This document shows positions 8,749-17,478 of a stretch of 64,000 nucleotides of DNA, one piece after another. The translations under genes and the position numbers were made by a program. The stretch is taken from contig NZ_LN929908.1 of NCBI RefSeq assembly GCF_001494595.1, forward strand, positions 3,190,467-3,254,466, written 5' to 3'. The notes below the pieces were generated by a model. It saw nothing but the letters and a program-made list of their open reading frames with translations, was not told where the DNA came from and did not search any database. Position 1 is the first letter of the stretch. The number at the start of each line of letters is the position of its first letter. The stretch comes from Mycobacterium sp. M26 (GTDB lineage Bacteria; Actinomycetota; Actinomycetes; Mycobacteriales; Mycobacteriaceae).

Positions 8749-9698
8749 CGTCCGGCGAGAAACTGCCGGGCGAACTCGCGTTGGCCGGCCATGCTCCAGT
8801 TGTCGTGGTCCTCGCCGTATGCGGTGATCCCGTCCCAGGTCCACTCGGTCAGGCAGTTCCATGTCCAGAGGTTGGGGTTGATGGCGAACCCGAGCCGGTT
8901 GAGGGTCGAGCCGGCCGCTTCGATGGTGCGGTCGTGCTCGTCGGTGGCGGTGAGCAGCACCCGGGTGGGGGCGCCGGTTGACGCGTCCCGGTCCAGGACG
9001 TCACGGCGACCACCGGTGAGCTTGCCCCACAACCCATCCCGGATGATGTAGCCGTGGATGGCGATCGCGTTGCCGTCGCCGAAATCCATGGTGATCGCAT
9101 GGAATCCGTCGCGCTCCGAGGCGGTGGCGTAGCTGTATCCGCCGCGCTTGCTCGGGGTGGCATGGATACCGACTCCGTGCTGGGTGCGCCGCCCCCACGA
9201 TCGGTCCCGGAAACCGTAGGCGTCGACCGGGATTCGCTCACCGTGCAGGACGATTTCGCCGGTGAATCGCCCGGGTTGGTCGAGATGGCTCTCGCCGAGC
9301 AGATTCGCCTTGGCCACACCGGTGAAGGTCAGGTCGACGTGCAGTTCGTCACCGTCGGGGTCGTGGTAGCCGATGCGATATCGGCTGCCCGGTTCGAGTA
9401 CCTCGTAGGAGGCCCCGTTGGCGAGCCGAAGATTCGACAGCGGCTCTTCCGGCAGCGGCAGATGCCAGAAGTTCTTGGCGTACAGGCAGTTCCAGATCTG
9501 GTCGCCGGTGTCGTCCCAGAAGTAGGCACCGGCGGCCAGCACGCCGAGGGTCGGCTTGAAGAACGGGTAGAGCTGCCCGGATAGACGACGTTGCGGCACG
9601 GTGAAGGTGAACCAGCAGGTCTCGGTCCACTCCGGGTCGGCGGGATCAGCCGGCGGGTGGAACTCGTCGTCGCTGTCCGCGTAGGGGCCGATGATCAT
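8745..9698 (-). CDS. Conserved hypothetical protein with lipocalin-like (AttH/CrtC-type) fold
   Basis: Not assigned to a characterised enzyme. The 317-residue protein is rich in Trp, Tyr, Gly and Asp and reads like the all-beta AttH/hydroxyneurosporene-hydratase-type sandwiches: a repeated pattern of short strands, YGFRDRSWGRR in the centre and WTWNCLTEWTWDG near the end. No signal peptide. The start is taken at ATG 9698 (MIIGPYADSDDEF) because it overlaps the stop of the upstream kinase-like gene in an ATGA arrangement, implying translational coupling. Such proteins are often found beside APH-type kinases and acyl-CoA enzymes in mycobacteria; a role in modifying or carrying a hydrophobic compound is plausible but inferred. 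Confidence 0.75.
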   Translation of the reverse strand: MIIGPYADSDDEFHPPADPADPEWTETCWFTFTVPQRRLSGQLYPFFKPTLGVLAAGAYFWDDTGDQIWNCLYAKNFWHLPLPEEPLSNLRLANGASYEVLEPGSRYRIGYHDPDGDELHVDLTFTGVAKANLLGESHLDQPGRFTGEIVLHGERIPVDAYGFRDRSWGRRTQHGVGIHATPSKRGGYSYATASERDGFHAITMDFGDGNAIAIHGYIIRDGLWGKLTGGRRDVLDRDASTGAPTRVLLTATDEHDRTIEAAGSTLNRLGFAINPNLWTWNCLTEWTWDGITAYGEDHDNWSMAGQREFARQFLAGR

Positions 9699-10774
9699 GA
9701 CGGCACCATCTCCTGCAGGATAGCCGCGAGGAGTTCGGTGGCCGGGTTGTCCCGCCAGATGGTGTGGTCGGCGGGCACCGCACCGGCCTGCTCCCACTGG
9801 TTCATCACGAAGACGACGGTGGTGGCGAATCGGTAGGCGGCAAACAACTCGTACCAATCAAGTTGGGCCACAGGCCGTCCGGCGGCAGTTGCGTAGATCG
9901 CCACCTGCTCGTCGCGAGTCGGCTCACCGGCCAGCCGGGCCATTCCGGAGCCCTCGTGCATCCAGCGGTCGGCCATCAGCCACCAGCCCAGATCCAGCTC
10001 ACGCTCCCCTACCGCGGTGCCCTCGAAATCGGTGAGGGCGCGCGGTGTGCCTCGCGTGGGGTCCCAGATGATGTTGCCCAGCCGGGCATCACCCCACAGC
10101 AGCACGACGTCGTCGGCGGCAGGCTGGGGCGGCAGCGTCGATCGCAACCGCTCCAGGGCGGTGTCGAAGATGTCGGCGGACCTGTCCCGTAATCCGTTGC
10201 GCAGGTGGGTATCCCAGAGCCCTAGCTGACGGGCTGACCCGGGCTCCTCGACACCGATATCGAGCACTGCCAGTTCGCCGCCACGCCAATCCACCGAGTG
10301 CACGGCGGCCAGCGCCGTCAGGCCGTGGGTGATCATCGCCGTGCGCAGATCGGGATCGGCGTCGAGATAGAAACCTTCGGCGGTGTACGGCGGAGTCTCC
10401 TTGGGCACCACACCGTCGACGAAGTCCATCACCATGAACGGAGCACCCAGCACACCGTCGTCGAGCTCCACCCCGACCACCGGTGCCACCGGGACCGTCG
10501 CGCGCAGCGCCTGCATGGTCGCCGATTGCAGTGCCACCCCGGTGCCCAGCCCGGCGGCCTGCTCGGGATAGGGCTGGGCGTGCGGTGAGTCGACGCGCAG
10601 GACATGCGTGCTGGTGCGTTCACCGACGGTGGCGGTGAAGATCAGGTTGTCCGCCGAGAAACCACTGCCCGGCCGGCCGCGGGCCGCCAGGGCCACCGGT
10701 CCGCCGAGCCGGGCGGCCAGCCAGCCCTGCAGACTCTCGAGCCTCGCGTCATCGGTCATCGGTGAATTCCCCAC
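9695..10774 (-). CDS. Phosphotransferase family protein (APH/choline-kinase fold)
   Basis: Kinase-like small-molecule phosphotransferase of 359 residues. The catalytic loop is LLWGDARLGNIIWD (around 217-230; Asp and Asn of the Brenner motif) and the metal-binding motif is ALTDFEGTAVGERELDLGWW. The N lobe (RPGSGFSADNLIFTATV) matches the nucleotide-binding sheet of this family. Mycobacterial members are numerous and commonly sit beside acyl-CoA dehydrogenases; the substrate is unknown and it should not be called a drug-resistance gene. Start could be MGNSPM (10774) or the Met five residues later. The upstream 114 bp is shared with a divergent acyltransferase and contains a perfect palindrome at 10845-10867. 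Confidence 0.88.
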   Translation of the reverse strand: MGNSPMTDDARLESLQGWLAARLGGPVALAARGRPGSGFSADNLIFTATVGERTSTHVLRVDSPHAQPYPEQAAGLGTGVALQSATMQALRATVPVAPVVGVELDDGVLGAPFMVMDFVDGVVPKETPPYTAEGFYLDADPDLRTAMITHGLTALAAVHSVDWRGGELAVLDIGVEEPGSARQLGLWDTHLRNGLRDRSADIFDTALERLRSTLPPQPAADDVVLLWGDARLGNIIWDPTRGTPRALTDFEGTAVGERELDLGWWLMADRWMHEGSGMARLAGEPTRDEQVAIYATAAGRPVAQLDWYELFAAYRFATTVVFVMNQWEQAGAVPADHTIWRDNPATELLAAILQEMVPS

Positions 10775-10844
10775 GGCGATTGCGGCATTCCCGGAGTGTA
10801 CAGATTCTGAAATCCGTCTACTGCGGGTTCCGTGAGTGACTTTA

Positions 10845-10867
10845 TGACCAAATCCCCCATTTGGTCA
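10845..10867. promoter_or_regulatory. Perfect 9-bp inverted repeat, probable operator
   Basis: Arms TGACCAAAT (10845-10853) and ATTTGGTCA (10859-10867) are exact reverse complements separated by CCCCC. The site ends 21 bp before the ATG of the acyltransferase and lies between it and the divergent kinase gene. Size and symmetry fit a TetR/GntR-type dimer site; the regulator is not identifiable and no regulator gene is adjacent. Confidence 0.65.
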
Positions 10868-10888
10868 GTTCGTCGGTACAGTCGGGAT

Positions 10889-11752
10889 ATGACGACGACC
10901 ACCGATGACGTTGACCGTCTTGTGAACGAGCCGGCCCGGGTGCAGACCCTGAAGAAGGGGATCTTCGCCCTGGCCGACGGGTTGGCCCCGGCGATCGATC
11001 TCTGCAAGATCTACGTCGACGGAACCGAGAACCTGCCGCGGGACGGCCGCTTCCTGCTTGTCGGCAACCACACCGTCTCCGGCTCGGCCGAGATCGTGCT
11101 CATCCCCTACTTCGTGCACCGCGAACTCGGCGTTCGGGTGCGGGGATTGGCCAACAAACGGGTGGCCGAAACCACCGGGCTGATGCGCGATGTGCTGGAA
11201 GCCGCCGGTGCCGTTCCCGGCCAACCGGAGACCTGCGCGGAGTTGATGCGGCAGGGCGAAACCCTGCTGGTGTTCCCCGGCGGTGGGCGCGACATGCTCA
11301 AGTTCAAGGGCGAGGAGTACACCCTGCAGTGGGAACGCCGCAGCGGATTCGCCCGGCTGGCGGTGACGCACGACTATCCGATCGTGCCCGTCGGGCTGGT
11401 CGGCGGTGACGACGTCTACCGCAGCCTCGTCGAGCGCGGCGGAACATGGGAAACCGCGACGCGGGGCCTCGGTGAGCGCGTGCACGGGCTGCCCGGCGTG
11501 GGCATTCCGCTCGTTCGTGGTGTGGGCCCGACCCTGCTCCCCCGCCCGCAACGCATGTATCTGCGCTTCGGCCAACCGATTTCGACGACCCGGCCCGCAC
11601 GCACCGGTGTAAACACCTGGATCACGACGGTGAAGGACACAACTCAGGCCGCATTGGAGAAGACCCTTGCCGAACTGCAGGAGGTCCGCGCCGGCGACCC
11701 GTTCCGGAATCTGAACCCGCTCGCGTGGCCGCGAGCCGTACAGCCTACGTAG
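10889..11752 (+). CDS. PlsC-like lysophospholipid acyltransferase
   Basis: Glycerophospholipid-type acyltransferase (LPLAT superfamily), 287 residues. The motif I NHTVSG replaces the usual NHxxxxD acid with a Gly-Ser-Ala-Glu run (VGNHTVSGSAEIVLIPYF), motif III is LLVFPGGGRDM, and motif IV is IVPVGLVG. This variant pattern is typical of the diacylglycerol-acyltransferase-like clade seen in mycobacteria. The ATG at 10889 is preferred over upstream GTG 10832, because the region between contains the palindromic operator. It overlaps the convergent smc gene by 8 bp. Probably acylates a lipid or alcohol; substrate unknown. Grouped with the lipocalin-like and kinase-like genes in an insertion not present in M. 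tuberculosis at this site. Confidence 0.85.
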   Translation: MTTTTDDVDRLVNEPARVQTLKKGIFALADGLAPAIDLCKIYVDGTENLPRDGRFLLVGNHTVSGSAEIVLIPYFVHRELGVRVRGLANKRVAETTGLMRDVLEAAGAVPGQPETCAELMRQGETLLVFPGGGRDMLKFKGEEYTLQWERRSGFARLAVTHDYPIVPVGLVGGDDVYRSLVERGGTWETATRGLGERVHGLPGVGIPLVRGVGPTLLPRPQRMYLRFGQPISTTRPARTGVNTWITTVKDTTQAALEKTLAELQEVRAGDPFRNLNPLAWPRAVQPT

Positions 11753-14700
11753 CGGGATTGCCCGAGGCGACGAGCTCCTGGCCGCGCATCCGCTGCGAGA
11801 TCACGGTGGTGATGCCGTCGCCCTGCATGGTGACGCCGTAGAGCGCGTCGGCGACCTCCATCGTCGGCTTCTGATGGGTGATCACGATCAGCTGAGACTG
11901 ATCGCGCAGCTGCTCGAACAACCCGATCAGCCGGCGCAGGTTTACGTCGTCCAGTGCCGCCTCAACCTCGTCCATCACATAGAACGGTGACGGGCGGGCC
12001 CGGAAGATGGCCACCAGCATCGCCACCGCGGTCAGCGACTTCTCGCCACCGGACAGCAGCGACAGCCGCTTGACCTTCTTGCCGGGCGGACGGGCCTCGA
12101 CCTCCACACCGGTGGTCAGCAGGTCGTTGGGGTCGGTGAGCAGCAACCGGCCCTCGCCCCCGGGGAACAGAGTGGCGAACACCTGCTCGAACTCGCGCTC
12201 GACGTCGGCATAGGCCTCGGCGAACACCTGCAGGATCCGGGTGTCCACGTCGGCGATCACGTCGAGCAGGTCTTTGCGGGCCGCCTTGACGTCCTCGAGC
12301 TGGGTGGCCAGGAAGTTGTAGCGCTCCTCGAGTGCGGCGAACTCCTCCAGCGCCAGCGGATTGACCCGGCCCAGCTCGGCGAGTTCGCGTTCGGCACGCT
12401 TGGCTCGGCGCTCCTGGGTGGACCGGTCGAACGCCAGCGGCGCCGGGGCCGTCACCTGCTCACCGCGCTCCTTGGCCTGCTCGTACTCGGCCATCTCCAG
12501 CTCCGAGGGTGGCAGCGACACATCGGGTCCGTACTCCGCGATCAGGTCGTCGGCGGCCATACCGAACTGTTCGAGCACCATCTCCTCGAGCTGTTCGATG
12601 CGCAGCGCCGCCTGCGCCTTGGCCACCTCGTCGCGGTGCAGCGAGTCGGTCAGCGCAGCAATCCGGCTGTTGAGCGTCGTGACCTCCTCGCGGGCGGCGG
12701 CCATGGCGGTGGCACGTTCCTGCCGCTCGGCGGACAGCGCATCACGGCGCCGCGAGGCAGCCGCAACCACCCCGGCGAGACGCTCGGCGAGGTGGCGGCC
12801 GGACTCGGCCACCGCGCCGGCAACCGTCGCGGCATGCGCGCGGGCGGCGCGGGCCCGCTGGGCGCGGATCCGCGCCTCGCGCTCGGCAGCAGCGGCACGG
12901 CGAAGCGAATCAGCCCGCCCTCGAACAGCATTCGCGCGTTCCTCGGCCGTGCGCACCGCCAGCCGGGCTTCCACCTCAATGGCGCGGGCACCCTCGGCGG
13001 CGGTCTGCATCTGCTGACGGTCCACCGGAGCGTCGTCGACGACGGTCTGGGTTTCCTGTGCTGCGGCCAGCCTGCCTTCCAGAGCGGTCAGTTCCTCGAC
13101 GGTCTGCGCCCGGCTGGCTTCGAGTTCGTCACGCTGGGCGACCTGGCGGCGCCAGTCCCCCTCGGCGGCGCGGGCGTCCTGCCCCAAGCGGCCGAGCTGT
13201 TCGTAGATCGCCGAGATCGCCGCATCAGACTCGTTGAGCGCGGCCAAGGCCTGCTCGGCGGCGTCCTGCCGGTTGGCCTGCTCACTGAGCGCACCGGCCA
13301 GCGCAGCGGACAGCTCCTCGACCTGAGTCTCGGCGGCGGCGAGTTCCGTTTTCGCCTTCTCGATTTCCGACGCGATCTCCAGGGTGCTCGGCTTGCGGTC
13401 CGAACCGCCACTGACCCAGCCGGCACCGACCAGATCACCGTCGAGTGTGGCCGCGCGCAGCGCCGGTCGGGCCGCGACCAGATCCAGCGCCGCACCGAGG
13501 TCGTCGACCACGGCGACATCAGCGAGCATCGCCGACATCGCACCCTGTAGCCGGGACGGCGCGTCGACCAGGTCGATCGCCCAGCGCGCCCCACCGGGCA
13601 GCGGCCCGGTGTCCGCACGATGGCGAACAGGCCAGTCCCCCAACACGATTGCGGCACGGCCGCCGTCGGCTTCCTTGAGCGCACGCACTGCCGAGCGAGC
13701 GGCGTCGAAATCGTCGGCCGCAACAGCATCGGCCGCCGCACCCAGCACCGCGGCCAACGCCACCTCGTAGCCGGCGTGCACCTTGACCAGTTTGGCGATC
13801 GTGCCGAAAAGTCCTGCGCCACCGCGGTTCTGCACCAGCCACGCGGCGCCGTCCTTGCGCTCCAGACCCACGGCAAGCGCGTCGATCCGGGCCCGCAACG
13901 AGGCCACCTGACGCTCAGCGGCCCGCTCGGCGGTCTGTAGTTCCGCGACCCGCTCATCGGCCGCCCGCAGCGCGGCGATGCTGCGGTCATGGTGTTCGTC
14001 CAGACCGAGCTCGCCCTGATCGAGTTCGCCGATCCGGCCCTGAACCGTCTCGAACTCGGCCTTGGCCTGCTGCGAGCGGGCGGCCGCCTCTTCGATCGCG
14101 TTGGTCAGCCGGGCCACCCCGTCATCGATCGACTCGACCCGGGCCCGCATGGTTTCGACCTGACCGGCCAACCGCGCCAAGCCTTCTCGGCGATCGGCCT
14201 CGGCCCGCACAGCCGCCATATGCGCCCGTTCAGCCTCGGCGGCGGCGCGCTCCTTCTCCGTCAGATCGGCGCGGGCCGCCTCCAGCCGGGTGCGCGCCTC
14301 GGTCAGTTCGGCCTGCAGCCGCTGCTCACGGGCGGCAACCTCGTTGGCCTCGGCCTCCAGCTTGTCGGGGTCCGGTCCGGTGCTGGCGGCGGGTTCGGTG
14401 TCCAGGTATTGGGCCCGCTCGCTGGCGATGCGCACGGTGGCGCTGACCCGCTCAGCCAGCGCGGAGAGCCGGAACCAGGCCTGCTGGGCGGCGTCGGTGC
14501 GTTCCGAGAGCGTGGCGACGGCGGCTTCGTGGGCGGCCAGCGCCTCGGTCGCCACGGCCAGCCGCTCGGCGGCTTCGTCGTGCTCGCGGCGCAGGGTGGT
14601 CTCGGTGTTGTCGGCGCCGGCGAACTCGACGCGCCGGGCCACCAGGTCATCGGCCGCCAGCCGCAGCCGGGCATCGCGCAGGTCGGCCTGGATGGTCTGG

Positions 14701-15344
14701 GCGCGCCGCGCCATCTCGGCCTGGCGGCCCAACGGCTTGAGCTGGCGGCGCAGTTCGGTGGTCAGATCGGTGAGCCGGGCCAGGTTGGCCGACATCGAGT
14801 CGAGCTTGCGGACCGCTTTTTCCTTGCGCTTGCGGTGTTTGAGCACACCGGCGGCTTCTTCGATGAAGGCCCGACGGTCCTCGGGCCGCGATTCGAGGAT
14901 CTGCGAGAGCCTGCCCTGGCCGACGATGACGTGCATCTCCCGGCCGATGCCGGAGTCCGACAGCAGCTCCTGGATGTCCATCAGCCGGCAGCTGCTGCCG
15001 TTGATCTCGTACTCGCCGGCACCGTCGCGGAACATCCGGCGGGTGATCGAGACCTCGGAGTACTCGATGGGCAGGGCATTGTCGGAGTTGTCGATGGTCA
15101 GCGTGACCTCGGCGCGGCCCAGCGGCGCCCGGGTCGAGGTACCGGCGAAGATGACGTCTTCCATCTTGCCGCCGCGCAGCGTCTTGGCACCCTGCTCGCC
15201 CATCACCCAGGTCAGCGCGTCGACGACGTTGGACTTGCCCGAGCCGTTGGGGCCGACCACGCAGGTGATGCCGGGTTCGAACCGCAGAGTCGTCGGGGAC
15301 GCGAACGACTTGAAGCCCTTCAGCGTCAGACTCTTGAGGTACAC
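11745..15344 (-). CDS. smc: Chromosome segregation protein SMC
   Basis: Structural-maintenance-of-chromosomes ATPase that works with ScpA/ScpB to compact and align chromosome arms. The 1199 residues show the N-terminal Walker A GPNGSGKSN (31-39), QGRLSQILESRPEDRR (Q-loop region), two long coiled-coil arms rich in Ala/Arg/Glu, a central hinge (about 500-660, containing GGAGLFGTIAKLVKV), the ABC signature LLSGGEKSL and Walker B PFYVMDEVEAALDD near the C terminus. Length and architecture are normal. The following acyP gene begins downstream after 92 bp upstream spacing on the same strand; smc is the distal gene of an acyP/osmC group transcribed leftwards. Confidence 0.98.
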   Translation of the reverse strand: MYLKSLTLKGFKSFASPTTLRFEPGITCVVGPNGSGKSNVVDALTWVMGEQGAKTLRGGKMEDVIFAGTSTRAPLGRAEVTLTIDNSDNALPIEYSEVSITRRMFRDGAGEYEINGSSCRLMDIQELLSDSGIGREMHVIVGQGRLSQILESRPEDRRAFIEEAAGVLKHRKRKEKAVRKLDSMSANLARLTDLTTELRRQLKPLGRQAEMARRAQTIQADLRDARLRLAADDLVARRVEFAGADNTETTLRREHDEAAERLAVATEALAAHEAAVATLSERTDAAQQAWFRLSALAERVSATVRIASERAQYLDTEPAASTGPDPDKLEAEANEVAAREQRLQAELTEARTRLEAARADLTEKERAAAEAERAHMAAVRAEADRREGLARLAGQVETMRARVESIDDGVARLTNAIEEAAARSQQAKAEFETVQGRIGELDQGELGLDEHHDRSIAALRAADERVAELQTAERAAERQVASLRARIDALAVGLERKDGAAWLVQNRGGAGLFGTIAKLVKVHAGYEVALAAVLGAAADAVAADDFDAARSAVRALKEADGGRAAIVLGDWPVRHRADTGPLPGGARWAIDLVDAPSRLQGAMSAMLADVAVVDDLGAALDLVAARPALRAATLDGDLVGAGWVSGGSDRKPSTLEIASEIEKAKTELAAAETQVEELSAALAGALSEQANRQDAAEQALAALNESDAAISAIYEQLGRLGQDARAAEGDWRRQVAQRDELEASRAQTVEELTALEGRLAAAQETQTVVDDAPVDRQQMQTAAEGARAIEVEARLAVRTAEERANAVRGRADSLRRAAAAEREARIRAQRARAARAHAATVAGAVAESGRHLAERLAGVVAAASRRRDALSAERQERATAMAAAREEVTTLNSRIAALTDSLHRDEVAKAQAALRIEQLEEMVLEQFGMAADDLIAEYGPDVSLPPSELEMAEYEQAKERGEQVTAPAPLAFDRSTQERRAKRAERELAELGRVNPLALEEFAALEERYNFLATQLEDVKAARKDLLDVIADVDTRILQVFAEAYADVEREFEQVFATLFPGGEGRLLLTDPNDLLTTGVEVEARPPGKKVKRLSLLSGGEKSLTAVAMLVAIFRARPSPFYVMDEVEAALDDVNLRRLIGLFEQLRDQSQLIVITHQKPTMEVADALYGVTMQGDGITTVISQRMRGQELVASGNPAT

Positions 15345-15370
15345 GGTCAGTGAGATTACCGGCGGGCGGG

Positions 15371-15652
15371 TCAGCGTTCGCGGAAGCCCACGATCGGCTC
15401 GCCGGGTTCGGTGAAGTCCGCGACCACGTTATCCACCGAACCGGGGGTCGAACCGCCGCGCAGCAACTCCAGAAGCCGCTCGCACGCGGGCCGCGGACCC
15501 TGCGCCACCACCAGCACGCGTCCGTCGGCCTGGTTACTGGCGTAGCCGGTCAGGCCCAGTTCCAGCGCCCGCGATCGCGTCCACCAGCGGAAACCCACGC
15601 CTTGGACGTGGCCGTGCACCCAGGCGGTCAGGCGAACGTCAGGCTCGGCCAC
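15371..15652 (-). CDS. acyP: Acylphosphatase
   Basis: Hydrolyses carboxyl-phosphate bonds of small acyl phosphates. The 93-residue protein carries the conserved VHGHVQGVGFRWWTR segment (residues 12-26, with the substrate-binding Arg in GFRWW) and the catalytic Asn in GYASNQADGRV. Its start overlaps the 3' end of the OsmC gene by 14 bp, showing operon structure (osmC-acyP-smc). The same order (Rv2923c, Rv2922A, smc) exists in M. tuberculosis. Confidence 0.94.
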   Translation of the reverse strand: MAEPDVRLTAWVHGHVQGVGFRWWTRSRALELGLTGYASNQADGRVLVVAQGPRPACERLLELLRGGSTPGSVDNVVADFTEPGEPIVGFRER

Positions 15653-16055
15653 CGTCGGCCACCTCGAAATTGACCTCTGCGCCGTTCTTCAGGGTGCGCC
15701 CGACGGTGCAGACCTGATCGATCGCCCGGTTGACCACCACGATCAGCCGTTCTACCTCGTCGGGCGAAAGCCCGGACAGGTCGATCTCCAGCTTCTCGGT
15801 GAGCAGCGGGTAGCGCTCCTGCTCGCGGTCCGCGTCGCCGGCCACCCGGATCACCGCCGGGTAGTCGTCGCCCAGCCGGCGGCGCAACGGCTGATCGCTG
15901 CTCAGCCCGCTGCAGCCGGCCAGCGCGATCTTCAGCAGCTCGCCGGGGGTGAACACACCCTCGTCGGTCTCCGAACCGATCAGAACCTCGGCCCCGCGGC
16001 TGCTGCGCCCGGTGTAGCGGCGGATACCGGTGCGTTCCACCCACAGTTCAGTCAT
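15639..16055 (-). CDS. OsmC-family protein (organic hydroperoxide/peroxiredoxin-like)
   Basis: OsmC/Ohr-fold protein of 138 residues, homologous by position and sequence style to Rv2923c. The N-terminal strands (ELWVERTGIRRYTGRSSRG) precede the central helix with the single conserved cysteine in LAGCSGLSS and a second cysteine in DQVCTVGRTLKNG, the two positions used for thiol-based peroxide reduction in this family. Cytoplasmic. Overlaps acyP by 14 bp, so it is probably co-transcribed with acyP and smc. Actual peroxide specificity is inferred from the family only. Confidence 0.88.
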   Translation of the reverse strand: MTELWVERTGIRRYTGRSSRGAEVLIGSETDEGVFTPGELLKIALAGCSGLSSDQPLRRRLGDDYPAVIRVAGDADREQERYPLLTEKLEIDLSGLSPDEVERLIVVVNRAIDQVCTVGRTLKNGAEVNFEVADGGRA

Positions 16056-16118
16056 GGCACATTCCTACATCTGATGGCTCGGGGTTATTCCACGTCATCG
16101 CCGTCATCGTCGTCATCG

Positions 16119-16574
16119 TCACAGCTGCGGCTCGGCGGCAGCGCCGCGTCCGAGCAGGCGGCGCAGCGCGTGTTTGGCGCGCCTGCCCCAGATGACCTGG
16201 GCGCGCAACGGCCCGGGCAGATTAGTACGCAGGACGGCGTGCTTGCGGACGTAGGTGGGCACGTACCAGGTCGCCCAGGTTCCGGCCCGGAAGATCGCCG
16301 AGTCCCCGGCGCGCAGCCAGGTCGCGGGAATGCCGTCAGCGCTGACCTCGACCTCACCTTCGATGATGTGGACCGTCTCATCGGATCCGAAGTACCAGCG
16401 GAACCGGCCGGCGGTGCAGTCCCAGACGAAGTTGCCCGCCAGACCGTCGGTGTCACTGGACCACCATGAGCTGCGAATCTGCGGATCGCCCTCGATGACC
16501 CACTCAGGGTTGATGGTGCCGGGAGTCAGGTCGGTGCCCGCGCCGGAGCGCACTTCGATGGGGCGTTGAGTCAT
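16119..16574 (-). CDS. Cupin-domain protein (DUF861/Cupin_3-like)
   Basis: Small single-domain cupin of 151 residues. The core DETVHIIEGEVEVSADG followed by LRAGDSAIFRAGTWATWYVP corresponds to the two cupin motifs; the C terminus is basic. The tryptophan-rich pattern (SSWWSSDTDGLAGNFVWD, RFRWYFGSDETV) resembles Cupin_3 proteins related to (S)-ureidoglycine aminohydrolase. No metal-binding His pair is complete, so catalysis is uncertain. It sits between fpg and osmC, where M. tuberculosis has no gene, so it is a lineage-specific insertion. Function unknown. Confidence 0.8.
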   Translation of the reverse strand: MTQRPIEVRSGAGTDLTPGTINPEWVIEGDPQIRSSWWSSDTDGLAGNFVWDCTAGRFRWYFGSDETVHIIEGEVEVSADGIPATWLRAGDSAIFRAGTWATWYVPTYVRKHAVLRTNLPGPLRAQVIWGRRAKHALRRLLGRGAAAEPQL

Positions 16575-16595
16575 GTGACAGTAGTACCAGGCCGC

Positions 16596-17459
16596 TCACC
16601 GGCCAGCGCGCGGCCGACGCGGCGCGGGCTGGCAGACCGGGCAGTAGAACGACGAGCGGTTCATGAACTTGTCCCGGCGGATCACTGCCCCGCAGCGCCG
16701 ACAGTTGCGATCCTCCTGGCCGTAGACGTTCAGCGACCGGTCGAAGTATCCGGACTGACCGTTGACGTTGACGTACAGCGAGTCGAACGATGTGCCGCCC
16801 TGACCCAGCGCCTCGCGCATCACCTCGGCGGCGGCGTCGAGCAGCTCTGCGAGCTGGCGGCGGGTCAGTTTCTCGGCCAGCCGGGCCCCGTTGATCTTGG
16901 CCCGCCACAGCGACTCGTCGGCGTAGATATTGCCGATGCCGGAGACCACGGTTTGGTCGAGCAGCTGACGCTTGATCTCAGAGTGCTTGCGGCGCAACAC
17001 CGTCACCACAGCGTCGCGATCGAACAGCGGGTCGAGCGGGTCGCGGGCGATGTGCGCCACCGGGGCAGGCACCCGGCTGCCGTCGACGGTCACCAGATCG
17101 GCCAGCTGCCAACCACCGAACGTGCGCTGGTCGACGAAGCTGAGCGCGGTGCCGTCGTCGAGCAGGGTGGCGATCCGCAGGTGATCAGTGTTGGGCACCG
17201 GACCCAGCAGCATCTGCCCGCTCATCCCGAGGTGGACCACCAGTGCTTCGTCGTCGGAGAGGATGAGCCACAGGTACTTTCCCCGGCGGTCGGTGCCGAG
17301 CACCTGTGCGCCGAGAAGCCGGGCGGTGAGGTCGGCGGCACCGGCTTCGTGCCGGCGCACCGCGCGCGGATGATGGACCCGCACCGCGGTGATCGTCTTT
17401 CCGGCAACGTGGGCCTGCAGACCGCGGCGCACCACCTCGACTTCGGGGAGTTCAGGCAT
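16596..17459 (-). CDS. mutM: Formamidopyrimidine-DNA glycosylase (MutM/Fpg)
   Basis: Base-excision repair enzyme that removes 8-oxoguanine and formamidopyrimidines and nicks the abasic site. The 287-residue protein starts with the catalytic PELPEVE (Pro2 nucleophile, Glu3), has the helix-two-turns-helix around QTVVSGIGNIYADESLW, and ends with the zinc finger whose cysteines lie in NCRRCGAVI and FYCPVCQ. Full length and catalytically complete. It follows rnc with a 19-bp gap, so it is in the DUF177-rnc-mutM transcription unit conserved in mycobacteria. Confidence 0.97.
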   Translation of the reverse strand: MPELPEVEVVRRGLQAHVAGKTITAVRVHHPRAVRRHEAGAADLTARLLGAQVLGTDRRGKYLWLILSDDEALVVHLGMSGQMLLGPVPNTDHLRIATLLDDGTALSFVDQRTFGGWQLADLVTVDGSRVPAPVAHIARDPLDPLFDRDAVVTVLRRKHSEIKRQLLDQTVVSGIGNIYADESLWRAKINGARLAEKLTRRQLAELLDAAAEVMREALGQGGTSFDSLYVNVNGQSGYFDRSLNVYGQEDRNCRRCGAVIRRDKFMNRSSFYCPVCQPAPRRPRAGR

Positions 17460-17478
17460 CAGTGAATCAGGTTGGGAC

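Noticed and set aside
9699..9857. Longer N terminus of the lipocalin-like protein
   Set aside because: It lies inside the kinase gene and is arginine-rich without conservation; the ATGA overlap at 9698 is the better start.
13989..15353. 454-codon frame antisense to smc
   Set aside because: Shadow of the coiled-coil codons; no start context or domain.
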